Below are positions 28,220 through 34,771 of a DNA stretch of 64,000 nucleotides, piece by piece. The DNA lies in assembly GCF_023115425.1 (NCBI RefSeq), contig NZ_CP096032.1:930001-994000 (forward strand), written 5' to 3'. A program made the translations under genes and the position numbers. How positions within the stretch are numbered: position 1 is the stretch's first letter; the number at the start of each line of letters is the position of its first letter. Below the pieces are notes generated by a model that was not told the DNA's origin, did not search any database, and saw only the letters and a list, made by a program, of their open reading frames with translations. Source of the stretch: Synechococcus sp. A10-1-5-1. GTDB lineage: Bacteria; Cyanobacteriota; Cyanobacteriia; PCC-6307; Cyanobiaceae.

Positions 28220-28445
28220 CCACGGTCGCAAGACAGCACTCAAAGAGAAACTTGAATACATCAAAGAGAGACGCAGACGCATCGAACCCTTCTGCGACCC
28301 TCTGCTTGTGGACTACGATCCCGACCTTGCCAAGTTAAAACTTGAACTCGACAAGCAGGTTCAAGATCTCTATGTCAAGATCCACAATCAAGAGTATTCG
28401 TCGTTCAGTAAAAGCATTGATTTTATTTTAGGAGTAGACAGATGA
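28188..28445 (+). CDS. Hypothetical helical protein, 85 residues
   Basis: The frame opens at ATG 28188, inside the 3' end of the preceding gene. The open frame extends to a TTG at 28164. The middle is highly charged and probably helical (TALKEKLEYIKERRRRIEP, LAKLKLELDKQVQDLYVKI), compatible with a coiled coil. No family is recognised. Its TGA overlaps the next ATG (ATGA), so translation is probably coupled. Confidence 0.58.
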   Translation: MEATGPTLSVDHGRKTALKEKLEYIKERRRRIEPFCDPLLVDYDPDLAKLKLELDKQVQDLYVKIHNQEYSSFSKSIDFILGVDR

Positions 28446-28588
28446 TTAACATCAATATTGATGGGGCAGAAAAAGAAGCACTGAGATTGCTCTGCCAGAA
28501 GAACAACGTTAGACCAAAAGAACTTCTGGAGTACCTCATCAACGATGCCTACAACAGAACGAACCGTGCGAAAACAAAACTCCTATGA
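28442..28588 (+). CDS. Tiny hypothetical protein, 48 residues
   Basis: ATG 28442 overlaps the preceding stop and TGA 28588 overlaps the next start, so it is held in the operon by ATGA junctions on both sides. That is the main reason to call it real. The product begins MININIDGAEKEALRLLCQ and continues NNVRPKELLEYLINDAYNR. A strand followed by two helices is again the size and shape of an Arc/CopG ribbon-helix-helix protein. Confidence 0.55.
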   Translation: MININIDGAEKEALRLLCQKNNVRPKELLEYLINDAYNRTNRAKTKLL

Positions 28589-29010
28589 CATACGACGAAC
28601 TCAACCAGACCAATCCATACAACTACTTCCCCACTGGTAACAGTGCCAAATTTGAGTTGCCCGAAGATAAGGTCACCAAGTTCCGTCGTCTTTGGAAGAA
28701 GCACAACCCAAAGAAGAAGCAGGACGATTTCACTGCCAATGAACCCGTGTCAATGCCACCCACCGAAACCGACAAGATGATTGTGGTGGGGGGTCCTGTC
28801 GGAGAAAGCAGCACAGAGAGGTTCAGGCACCTTGCTGGGATTGCTTTCTCCATTTGGCAGCAATCCCACCTGAACGAACGAAAAAGCACCAGGAAGGGGA
28901 AGACCCGCAATCCTGGTGCCGTTCAGCAGGGTGCCAGAGAGAAGAAGATCGCAGACCTGCGTCGATCTACTGGCAAGGGTAAAGACGAACTATGGAGTGG
29001 TCTCGATTAA
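28585..29010 (+). CDS. Hypothetical basic protein, 141 residues
   Basis: Last gene of the four-gene overlapping unit. The middle and C-terminus are rich in lysine and arginine (RRLWKKHNPKKKQDDF, ERKSTRKGKTRNPG, REKKIADLRRSTGKGKDEL). It carries a hydrophobic turn MIVVGGPVGESSTERF, where GGPVGES is only loosely P-loop-like and lacks the GKS/T lysine. No family is recognised. It is convergent with the acidic-protein genes; its stop lies 15 bp from theirs. Nucleic-acid binding is plausible from charge alone. Confidence 0.6.
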   Translation: MTYDELNQTNPYNYFPTGNSAKFELPEDKVTKFRRLWKKHNPKKKQDDFTANEPVSMPPTETDKMIVVGGPVGESSTERFRHLAGIAFSIWQQSHLNERKSTRKGKTRNPGAVQQGAREKKIADLRRSTGKGKDELWSGLD

Positions 29011-29025
29011 GGATCGACTAGTGAC

Positions 29026-29346
29026 TCAAAAACCAATCAGTTCGAGAACTTCGTCCCTAATACGATCTTTCTCATCAGAATCGTCTTCATCAAACCAGTC
29101 AGGATCATCGAGAAACTGATTATCAAAACTGGAAATAATCTCATAGACAAGATCATCAAGATCAACATTGAACTTATTGACAATCTTTTTAATCAAGTCA
29201 TTCCCTCCGTGAGTCCCCTCTGCATCTGCGTGGATTTCATTATTCATGACCTCATAGACTAAGAGCATATCAAGTTGCTTTTGATACTGACTGACCAAAG
29301 AGGTGAAAACAAGATTACGAACGAAAGTGGGGGTAGGATAATTCAT
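29026..29346 (-). CDS. Acidic protein, paralog A (106 residues)
   Basis: The C-terminal 46 residues are strongly acidic: VDLDDLVYEIISSFDNQFL, then DDPDWFDEDDSDEKDRIRDE. They align with the protein at 29445-29693 (LVYEIISSFD against IVYEAISEWD, WFDEDDSDEKDRIRDEV against WYDEEDTDIKDSLRDQV). The N-terminal half differs. No family is recognised. A 50-bp leader shared with paralog B ends 32 bp upstream, and no Shine-Dalgarno sequence is obvious. High net negative charge in a mobile element brings DNA-mimic or anti-restriction proteins to mind, but this is inference. Confidence 0.6.
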   Translation of the reverse strand: MNYPTPTFVRNLVFTSLVSQYQKQLDMLLVYEVMNNEIHADAEGTHGGNDLIKKIVNKFNVDLDDLVYEIISSFDNQFLDDPDWFDEDDSDEKDRIRDEVLELIGF

Positions 29347-29377
29347 TTATTTGATCGAGGGAAGGGGTAATTAAGTG

Positions 29378-29427
29378 TTTGTTCTCGCAGTTTCTCTGCG
29401 GTAGGGATTTAAGTCGGTTTATCGACT
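29378..29427 (-). promoter_or_regulatory. Structured leader A, upstream of the first acidic gene
   Basis: Read on the minus strand, it holds hairpin AGTCG/CGACT, a spacer, then hairpin CGCAG/CTGCG, followed by GAGAACAAA. It aligns with leader B at 29718-29768, with compensatory base changes in the second hairpin. Confidence 0.65.
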
Positions 29428-29444
29428 GATTATCAACAAAGAGA

Positions 29445-29693
29445 TCAAAGAATCCCCTGTTTATCAAGATACTCCATCACCTGATCACGAAGACTATCTT
29501 TAATATCTGTGTCCTCTTCGTCATACCATTCCTCACAATCACGGAATACATCATCCCATTCAGATATTGCTTCGTAAACAATTTCATCCCAATCAACAAG
29601 TTTTCCCTGATCTTTCGATAAACGCATTTGGACCTTTAACATAGTCAGAACATCAGGAACACAGGGATAATCACGGGTCATCAAATCAATCAT
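29445..29693 (-). CDS. Acidic protein, paralog B (82 residues)
   Basis: About 23 of 82 residues are Asp or Glu against about 9 Lys or Arg. The core reads LVDWDEIVYEAISEWDDVF and then EEWYDEEDTDIKDSLRDQV, matching the C-terminal half of paralog A. No domain is recognised. It begins MIDLMTRDYPCVPDVL. Structured leader B lies 25 bp upstream, and again there is no clear Shine-Dalgarno. The tandem duplication with a duplicated leader shows that gene and leader moved as one unit. Confidence 0.62.
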   Translation of the reverse strand: MIDLMTRDYPCVPDVLTMLKVQMRLSKDQGKLVDWDEIVYEAISEWDDVFRDCEEWYDEEDTDIKDSLRDQVMEYLDKQGIL

Positions 29694-29717
29694 GAGAACA
29701 ATAAGTAAGTGAACATG

Positions 29718-29768
29718 TTTGTTCTCGGTGTTCTCTCACCGATAGGGTTTTGAGTCGGTTTATCGACT
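29718..29768 (-). promoter_or_regulatory. Structured leader B, upstream of the second acidic gene
   Basis: Read on the minus strand: hairpin AGTCG/CGACT, spacer, hairpin CGGTG/CACCG, then GAGAACAAA. The second stem differs from leader A at two base pairs, and both differences keep pairing. Confidence 0.65.
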
Positions 29769-29777
29769 ATGGATTGC

Positions 29778-29972
29778 TCAACCGAAAGCAGCAGCAACCT
29801 TTTCGGCACACCAGTCCTCAACCTGGGCACGAACCCAGACCACAGAACGAGCACCTAAGGCAACCTGCTTAGGAAAATCACCGTCATCCATCAGACGGTA
29901 GATAGATGACTTCGACAGGCAGGTCATTTCCTTGACCTGAGGAAGACGGATAAACTGAGCAGAGGTAAGCAT
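29778..29972 (-). CDS. AlpA-family/MerR-like small regulator (putative excisionase)
   Basis: About 64 residues from ATG 29972; five extra codons lie upstream. The winged helix-turn-helix is clear: FIRLPQVKEMTCLSKSSIYRLMDDGDFPKQV, then LGARSVVWVRAQVEDWCAEK. This is the AlpA/Cox-type fold used by P4-like satellites to regulate integrase and direct excision. It sits two genes from the integrase and has a palindromic site at 30015-30033 that recurs at the integrase start. Confidence 0.9.
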   Translation of the reverse strand: MLTSAQFIRLPQVKEMTCLSKSSIYRLMDDGDFPKQVALGARSVVWVRAQVEDWCAEKVAAAFG

Positions 29973-30014
29973 GAACTCAAAAAGCAAAGAACTGTTAGTT
30001 GCTTGTCTTGCTTT

Positions 30015-30033
30015 TTGACTTGTAAGTCAGAGA
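30015..30033. promoter_or_regulatory. Palindromic site before the AlpA-like gene
   Basis: TTGACTTGTAAGTCAGAGA, with the dyad GACTT/AAGTC, lies 43 bp before the regulator start. It differs at two positions from 31499-31517 at the integrase start, which suggests a shared operator. Confidence 0.5.
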
Positions 30034-30176
30034 ACCAGGGAGGGGATGTCTGGTTAAAAAAAGGAATGTGCTCTCTCGAGCAAGGATGTATTTGATTTGT
30101 ATCGGTGAGAGAGGATTGTCTCCCCTCCTGTCGATGAACTAAGTATAGCAGGGGAGAACCCGACCCGAGCATTCCA

Positions 30177-30253
30177 AGGGGACACCTGAAGGATCGACCT
30201 TTCAGTTGTGGCAGGAGGTCTCACAAGGTCCCAGTGAGTCGAATCCCACCCCT
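30177..30253 (+). ncRNA. Possible tRNA-like or degenerate tRNA structure
   Basis: 77 nt. The ends AGGGG (30177-30181) and CCCCT (30249-30253) pair. Inside are a CTGAAGG/CCTTTCAG hairpin, a TTGTG/CACAA hairpin and a T-arm-like GTGAGTCGAATCCCAC. TCGAATCCCACCC is shared with the tRNA-Ser sequence. The anticodon loop is too long and the T-loop short by one, so it is not a standard tRNA. Confidence 0.35.
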
Positions 30254-30258
30254 AATCG

Positions 30259-31524
30259 TCAGACCTTCATCCCTCTCTCTAGGAGAGCATCACACCAGGC
30301 AACCATGAACTCTTTGCGTTCATCAAGCAATTGGGATTGGTCGTAGGACTGCCGCACTTTGTCTCCAAGAGCATGTGCCATTTGCCTCTGGATTAAGTCA
30401 GACGGGAATCCAAGAACATCCTGTCCAGCAGTCAAAGCAGTTCTTCGGAGACCGTGTGCTGTCTGAACCCCCTTGTATCCCATACGGATGAAGTGCTGGT
30501 TAATCGAATAGGGGTTGAGATACGCAGTGCTTCTCTTGCGGAAGGAAGCAAAGACGAACTCCTCATCCCCATTGACCTTCCTCAAGGTCTCGAGAACCTC
30601 TCTGAGGGGATCGGTCAGAGGAACCAAATGCTCCTGACCGTTTTTCATCCGATCAGCAGGCACCACCCAGAGATCCCTTGACTCATCGAGTTCGACCCAT
30701 CGCATCGGGGTCAGAGACCCGACCCGCAAGAAGGTCATGAAGACGACCTTGGCAGCACTCAGCAAGACCAGAGACCCATTTGCCTGGTTGCTCTCCAAGT
30801 CCTCAAAGAACTTGGGCAACTCGTCCCACGGAAGGGTGGGATGAGGGGTGGACTTGTGCTTGCTCTTGGTCCCCTTGGTTCCAAGGGCAGGGTTCTGGTC
30901 TCGACTCAACCACCCTTCATCGATGGCATGGTCAAAGACCAGACGCATGACCATCAGGAGTTTGTGTGCCTGGGGTTCTTTCCCCTCAGCAACCTTGGAA
31001 CGGAAGATCTCCATGACCCGTTCACGACCCGTCCTCCCACCAGCACCCTTGTGATCCCACGCAAGGTGAGCAACGGGGGTATCTGCCCCCAGTCGGGGGA
31101 TCACCTGGTTCCTCAGAAGGTTCGGATACTCCTTCTTCGATGACTTGGAACTGGAGTGAGAGAGATACGACTCACATGCCTGTTCAAAGGTCGGACCAGA
31201 GGACTGCTGAACCTTTGACTGCTGCTCTTCCCTCTTGAGTTCCCTGGGATCCTTGCCCGTCTCCTTGCTCCATAGACGGATCCGATCCCACTCGTCCTTT
31301 GCCTCTTTGAGGGACCACTTACCAACCCCCTTCCCGTAGACACCGATTCGCACAGGAACCTGCTTCCCACTGCGTCCAGGAGGGAACCGCATCCTTCCCT
31401 CAAACGACTTGCCTCCCCCCCTTGACTCAGATTCGATTACCAGCAGCAACGAGTTGCCGACGGAGATATTCCTTCTTCTGGGACCTGCCTTCTCTGCCTT
31501 GACTTGCGAGTCAGAGAGAGGCAT
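30259..31524 (-). CDS. int: P4-type tyrosine recombinase (site-specific integrase)
   Basis: 421 residues. The N-terminal arm-binding region (about 20-85) is followed by a core-binding domain (112-210). The catalytic domain carries Arg267 (FMTFLRVGSLTPMRW), His357/Arg360 (TAHGLRRTALTA), His384 (MAHALGD) and the tyrosine Tyr394 (VRQSYDQ). The set is complete, so the enzyme is likely active. It reads away from the tRNA-Ser target, which lies 185 bp upstream of its start. Four arm-type repeats lie between them. A palindrome shared with the AlpA-like gene overlaps codons 3-9, hinting at repression. Confidence 0.95.
   Translation of the reverse strand: MPLSDSQVKAEKAGPRRRNISVGNSLLLVIESESRGGGKSFEGRMRFPPGRSGKQVPVRIGVYGKGVGKWSLKEAKDEWDRIRLWSKETGKDPRELKREEQQSKVQQSSGPTFEQACESYLSHSSSKSSKKEYPNLLRNQVIPRLGADTPVAHLAWDHKGAGGRTGRERVMEIFRSKVAEGKEPQAHKLLMVMRLVFDHAIDEGWLSRDQNPALGTKGTKSKHKSTPHPTLPWDELPKFFEDLESNQANGSLVLLSAAKVVFMTFLRVGSLTPMRWVELDESRDLWVVPADRMKNGQEHLVPLTDPLREVLETLRKVNGDEEFVFASFRKRSTAYLNPYSINQHFIRMGYKGVQTAHGLRRTALTAGQDVLGFPSDLIQRQMAHALGDKVRQSYDQSQLLDERKEFMVAWCDALLERGMKV
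31499..31517. promoter_or_regulatory. Palindromic site overlapping the integrase start
   Basis: TTGACTTGCGAGTCAGAGA matches the site before the AlpA-like gene (30015-30033) at 17 of 19 positions. It lies inside codons 3-9 of the integrase gene. Confidence 0.45.
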
Positions 31525-31532
31525 CTCAAGAA

Positions 31533-31595
31533 TCCAACAACACCGATTTTATCCAACAACACAACCCCTATTTCCAACAACACATCCAACAACAC
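31533..31595 (+). repeat. Four integrase arm-type direct repeats
   Basis: TCCAACAACAC occurs exactly at 31533, 31552, 31573 and 31585, with spacings of 19, 21 and 12 bp. The array lies between the integrase start and the tRNA-Ser att core, the expected place for arm sites. The last pair is echoed in the relic at 22987-23009. Confidence 0.82.
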
Positions 31596-31709
31596 TTTTT
31601 CGAGACCTTGTGGTTTTCCCTGGGACGAACCAGGACCAACAAGCACTAAAAAAGTCCCTCACCGCAATGGGTTTGGGACTTCCGTGGTCTTGTCAGGACC
31701 TTCTCTGAA

Positions 31710-31794
31710 CGGAGAGGGTGGGATTCGAACCCACGGAAGGTTGCCCTTCAAACGATTTCGAGTCGTTCGCTTTCGACCACTCAGCCACCTCTCC
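31710..31794 (-). tRNA. tRNA-Ser (anticodon CGA), integration target
   Basis: Read on the minus strand: acceptor GGAGAGG pairs with CCTCTCC, discriminator G. The anticodon stem AACGA/TCGTT encloses loop CTCGAAA, giving anticodon CGA. A long variable arm and T-arm GTGGG TTCGAAT CCCAC follow. The 3' half is supplied by the element after integration and keeps the gene intact. Confidence 0.95.
31750..31768 (+). repeat. attR: 19-bp core within tRNA-Ser
   Basis: The anticodon stem-loop of the tRNA, identical to attL at 23067-23085. Confidence 0.85.
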
Positions 31795-31830
31795 AGGCGA
31801 CTGGGCCAGTGTACGGATCAAGCAGCCAGC

Positions 31831-33807
31831 TCAGCTCTGGTGCCATCCGCTGGTGGAACCGGCAGTGGGCCACCAGGCCTGAAGTCCGCGTAAGGCCTGC
31901 ACCTCCCGGGGACTGGGAACAAACCCCAACCAGACCGAGCCGCCGCCGCGGCCCTGCCGCAGCCAGCTCCACCAGGCCTGCCGATCGGGAAGCACCAACC
32001 AACGCTGTCGCCCTGCCCTGAAGGAGAGGCCCTGGCTATAGGGACTGATGCGACTCACCGAGAGCCCTGGGCTGTGCAGCTGTTGCCCAGGCCAGAGGCG
32101 ATCGACCGTGGTGTGGGCCAAGCGCGACCAACAGGGATTGGGCTCTTGAGGCAGTGGATCAAGCAAGAGCAGCCAATCGAAGCGCGCAACCCCCAGCCCC
32201 TGGGCCAGTTGCTGAGCGCGGCGGCAACTGCTGGGGTCGGCCTTCAGGCTCACCAGACCGGCCCGGCCCTGGTGGCGGACGACCAGCCACTGGCGCGGAG
32301 CCTGGCGAACCAGCAGCAGTTGGTCCCGGCTCTGCTGCCAGGAGCGCAGGCCAACCGCCAGGGGAAGCAGCGGCAGCGCCAGCAGACGCCAACGGCGACC
32401 GGCCGGAAGCAGCCAGGGCAGCAGCCCCGCCAGCAGAAGCAACACCAGGAGCACCCCTAGCTGTCCGATCGGCAACTGGGCCATCGGCAAGCGGGCCATC
32501 AGCTGCACCAAAGCCAGCAACAGCTGTGCCATCGGCACCATCAGCGCACCCAGCAACCCGAGTAGGGGTGGCATCAGCACCGCAGTCAGGGCCATCGCCA
32601 TCGCCCCCAAGGTCAGCGGTGTCAGCAACGGAGCCGCCAGGACATTGGCCAGGACCGCGTAACTGGGCACCACGCCGAAATGCAGCAGCTGCAACGGCAG
32701 GGTCCAGAGCGAAGCGGCCAGAGGGAGCGCCATCGCGGCAGCCGCCCAACGGGGGAGCCACCTGCGCAGTCGCTCCTCCAGGGGACCGGCCGAGAGGATC
32801 AGGCCAGCCGTGGCGGCCGCACTCAGCTGAAAGCCCACATCCAGAAGCCAGCTCGGCCGCAACACCAACATCAGCAGCAGGCAGAGCAAGAGCGAGAACA
32901 GCGGACGAGCGCCGCGACCGCTCTCCTTCAGGACAAACGCCATCGCCCCCATCAACAGAGCGCGAACCACGGAGGCCTGACCGCCCGCCAGAAGTCCAAA
33001 CACACCCATCGCACCGAAGGCCGCCGGCCAACGGATCAATGCAGGAGCGCGGCGAGTCACCAGCAGCACGGCGCCCAGCAGCACGCTCAGATGAAACCCA
33101 CTAGCCGCCAGGGCATGGGAGAGGCCCGCCGCCCGGAAGGATTCCTTCAGGCTCGCGGGCAGCGTCACCATCGCTTGCCCCAACACCAAAGCCGCCAGCA
33201 GCCCGCCGGGTTCCTCCCCACCAACCCGCCGCAGCTCCGTAGCAATCCGGCGGCGACCATCCGCCATCGGCGTGGGCGGGCGGGCGATCAGCTGCCAACG
33301 CTCAACCCGCAGTTCACTCCAGACCCCTTTGCCCGCGAGCCGTTCCGCCGCCCCAGGCAGCAGCGGGTGCGGTCCGCCGCGCAGCCGCCTCAGTCGGCCC
33401 TCCAGTTGCAAACGCCAGCCCTGCTGCAACTCTGGGCAGGAGAGAAAGCGCAGACGAACCCGCCCCTGCGGAAGTTCGGCCAAGGCCTGACAGGACGCAC
33501 CCATTCCTCGCGGGTCCTGCAGCAGCCGCGCCTCCACCTGGACCGGCTGCGACTGCTGAGAAGGCGGGATCCAATGAATCGGGTCAGAGGCCGAAGGTTG
33601 GGGCCGTCCCATCCAGCCCCAACCACCCAGCAACAGCAGGGCCAGCAGCCAGGCCAACAGCTGGGAGAAGGACCAGCGCTGCCGGCGAGCCCAGCCGCAC
33701 TGCAGCAGACCCAACACCACCGCCAGGGCCAGCTGAGGGACCAGCGACAGCGGCAGGACTCCAAGGGACAGGGCCACTAAGGCCCCGCCCGAGAGCAGCA
33801 ACGGCAA
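31831..33807 (-). CDS. comEC: ComEC/Rec2-family competence membrane protein
   Basis: 658 residues with 10 or more hydrophobic segments. An N-terminal OB-like DUF4131 region (about 70-180; VEARLLQDPRG to LQLEGRLRRLRGG) precedes the Competence domain (LAALVLGQAMVTLP, FRAAGLSHALAASGFHLSVLLG, DVGFQLSAAATAGLIL). Family members form the inner-membrane DNA channel of natural transformation. The C-terminal soluble part (from about residue 500) sits where a metallo-beta-lactamase domain is usual, but no HxHxDH motif is visible. The start is a TTG at 33807. It lies next to the tRNA-Ser, so the element does not interrupt it. Confidence 0.88.
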   Translation of the reverse strand: MPLLLSGGALVALSLGVLPLSLVPQLALAVVLGLLQCGWARRQRWSFSQLLAWLLALLLLGGWGWMGRPQPSASDPIHWIPPSQQSQPVQVEARLLQDPRGMGASCQALAELPQGRVRLRFLSCPELQQGWRLQLEGRLRRLRGGPHPLLPGAAERLAGKGVWSELRVERWQLIARPPTPMADGRRRIATELRRVGGEEPGGLLAALVLGQAMVTLPASLKESFRAAGLSHALAASGFHLSVLLGAVLLVTRRAPALIRWPAAFGAMGVFGLLAGGQASVVRALLMGAMAFVLKESGRGARPLFSLLLCLLLMLVLRPSWLLDVGFQLSAAATAGLILSAGPLEERLRRWLPRWAAAAMALPLAASLWTLPLQLLHFGVVPSYAVLANVLAAPLLTPLTLGAMAMALTAVLMPPLLGLLGALMVPMAQLLLALVQLMARLPMAQLPIGQLGVLLVLLLLAGLLPWLLPAGRRWRLLALPLLPLAVGLRSWQQSRDQLLLVRQAPRQWLVVRHQGRAGLVSLKADPSSCRRAQQLAQGLGVARFDWLLLLDPLPQEPNPCWSRLAHTTVDRLWPGQQLHSPGLSVSRISPYSQGLSFRAGRQRWLVLPDRQAWWSWLRQGRGGGSVWLGFVPSPREVQALRGLQAWWPTAGSTSGWHQS

Positions 33808-33845
33808 ACCTCACCCCAGTCCAGCTGGAGTGAGCGTTCCCTGCG

Positions 33846-34733
33846 TTAGGCCGCTACCGCCGCCTCTTGCTTGAGCAGCGGGAAGCCCAGGGCTTCGCGT
33901 TCCTCCAACCAAGCCTCAGCCACCTGCCGGGCCAGGTTGCGGATCCGGCCGATCGTGGCGGTGCGCTCGGTCACCGAGATCACCCCGCGGGCCTCCAGCA
34001 GGTTGAAGGTGTGGCTGCACTTCAGCACGAAGTCCAGGGCCGGGGCGGGCAGCTTCTTCGCCACCAGGTCCGCGGCCTCAGCCTCATAGATCGCGAACAG
34101 CTGCTTGAGGCGCTCCGGGTTGGAGGCCTCGAAGTTGTAGGTGCACTGACCCTTCTCAAACGGCAACCAGATGTCGCCGTAGGAGCGGTTGCCATCCCAG
34201 GAGAGATCCCAGATGCTCTCCACGTCCTGGAGGTACATCGCGAGGCGCTCCAGGCCATAGGTGATCTCGATCGAGACCGGCCGGCAATCGATGCCGCCGC
34301 ACTGCTGGAAGTAGGTGAACTGGGTCACCTCCATGCCATCCAGCCAGACCTCCCAGCCCACACCCCAGGCGCCGAGGGTGGGGGACTCCCAGTTGTCCTC
34401 GACGAAGCGAATGTCGTGGTCCTTGGCGCGGATGCCCAGGGCCTCCAGCGAGGCCAAATAGGTCTCCTGGATGGCATCCGGGCTGGGCTTAATCAGCACC
34501 TGGTACTGGAAGTAGTGCTGGGCGCGGTTCGGGTTATCGCCATAGCGGCCATCGGTGGGCCGGCGACAGGGCTCGGGGTAGGCCACCGCCCAAGGCTCCG
34601 GCCCGATGGCGCGCAGCACCGTGTGGGGGCTCATCGTCCCGGCACCCTTCTCCGTGTCATAGGGCTGAAGGATCAGGCAACCCCGCTCAGCCCAGAAGCG
34701 GTTCAGGGTCTGGATGATGTCCTGGAAATGCAC
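33846..34733 (-). CDS. glyQ: Glycyl-tRNA synthetase alpha subunit
   Basis: 295 residues. It matches the alpha subunit of the alpha2-beta2 enzyme: [32 protein letters not shown]-type N-terminus, [53 protein letters not shown], and [13 protein letters not shown]. It charges tRNA-Gly together with GlyS, which is not in the window. Length and motifs are normal. Confidence 0.96.
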   Translation of the reverse strand: MHFQDIIQTLNRFWAERGCLILQPYDTEKGAGTMSPHTVLRAIGPEPWAVAYPEPCRRPTDGRYGDNPNRAQHYFQYQVLIKPSPDAIQETYLASLEALGIRAKDHDIRFVEDNWESPTLGAWGVGWEVWLDGMEVTQFTYFQQCGGIDCRPVSIEITYGLERLAMYLQDVESIWDLSWDGNRSYGDIWLPFEKGQCTYNFEASNPERLKQLFAIYEAEAADLVAKKLPAPALDFVLKCSHTFNLLEARGVISVTERTATIGRIRNLARQVAEAWLEEREALGFPLLKQEAAVAA

Positions 34734-34771
34734 AGATGCTCTGGACTGGGTTCGTCGTGCGGGGATTCTCG

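Larger units (their letters stand above)
29973..30258. other. Non-coding region between the AlpA-like gene and the integrase
   Basis: About 285 bases without a gene. It holds the palindrome at 30015-30033, a small TGCTC/GAGCA hairpin near 30069, a TATACT -10-like element on the minus strand near 30142-30147, and a tRNA-like fold at 30177-30253. Confidence 0.5.
23067..31768. mobile_element. Integrative element of about 8.7 kb in tRNA-Ser(CGA)
   Basis: The segment is bounded by identical 19-bp anticodon-arm copies (attL 23067-23085, attR 31750-31768). A P4-type integrase gene lies 185 bp from the intact tRNA. Base composition is clearly lower in GC than the flanks, most of all in 24.3-26.3 kb. 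Contents, left to right: decayed DUF1651 copy, Mrr-helicase fusion, DUF1651 gene, serine resolvase, a 57-residue ORF, four small overlapping plus-strand genes, two acidic paralogs, an AlpA-like regulator and the integrase. No structural phage, conjugation or obvious replication genes are seen. This fits a satellite-like or defence-carrying integrative island. Confidence 0.88.

Noticed and set aside
28782-28803. P-loop-like GGPVGES in the 141-residue protein of the small-gene operon
   Set aside because: It lacks the GK(S/T) lysine and there is no Walker B partner, so nucleotide binding is not claimed.
31533-31595. Short regular repeats considered as a CRISPR array
   Set aside because: The repeat is only 11 bp, the spacers are 1-10 bp, and no cas genes are present. 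The position fits integrase arm sites.
32680-33780. 366-codon plus-strand frame and a second long one at 32154-33104
   Set aside because: Both lie antisense to comEC and have repetitive Gln/Pro/Arg composition.
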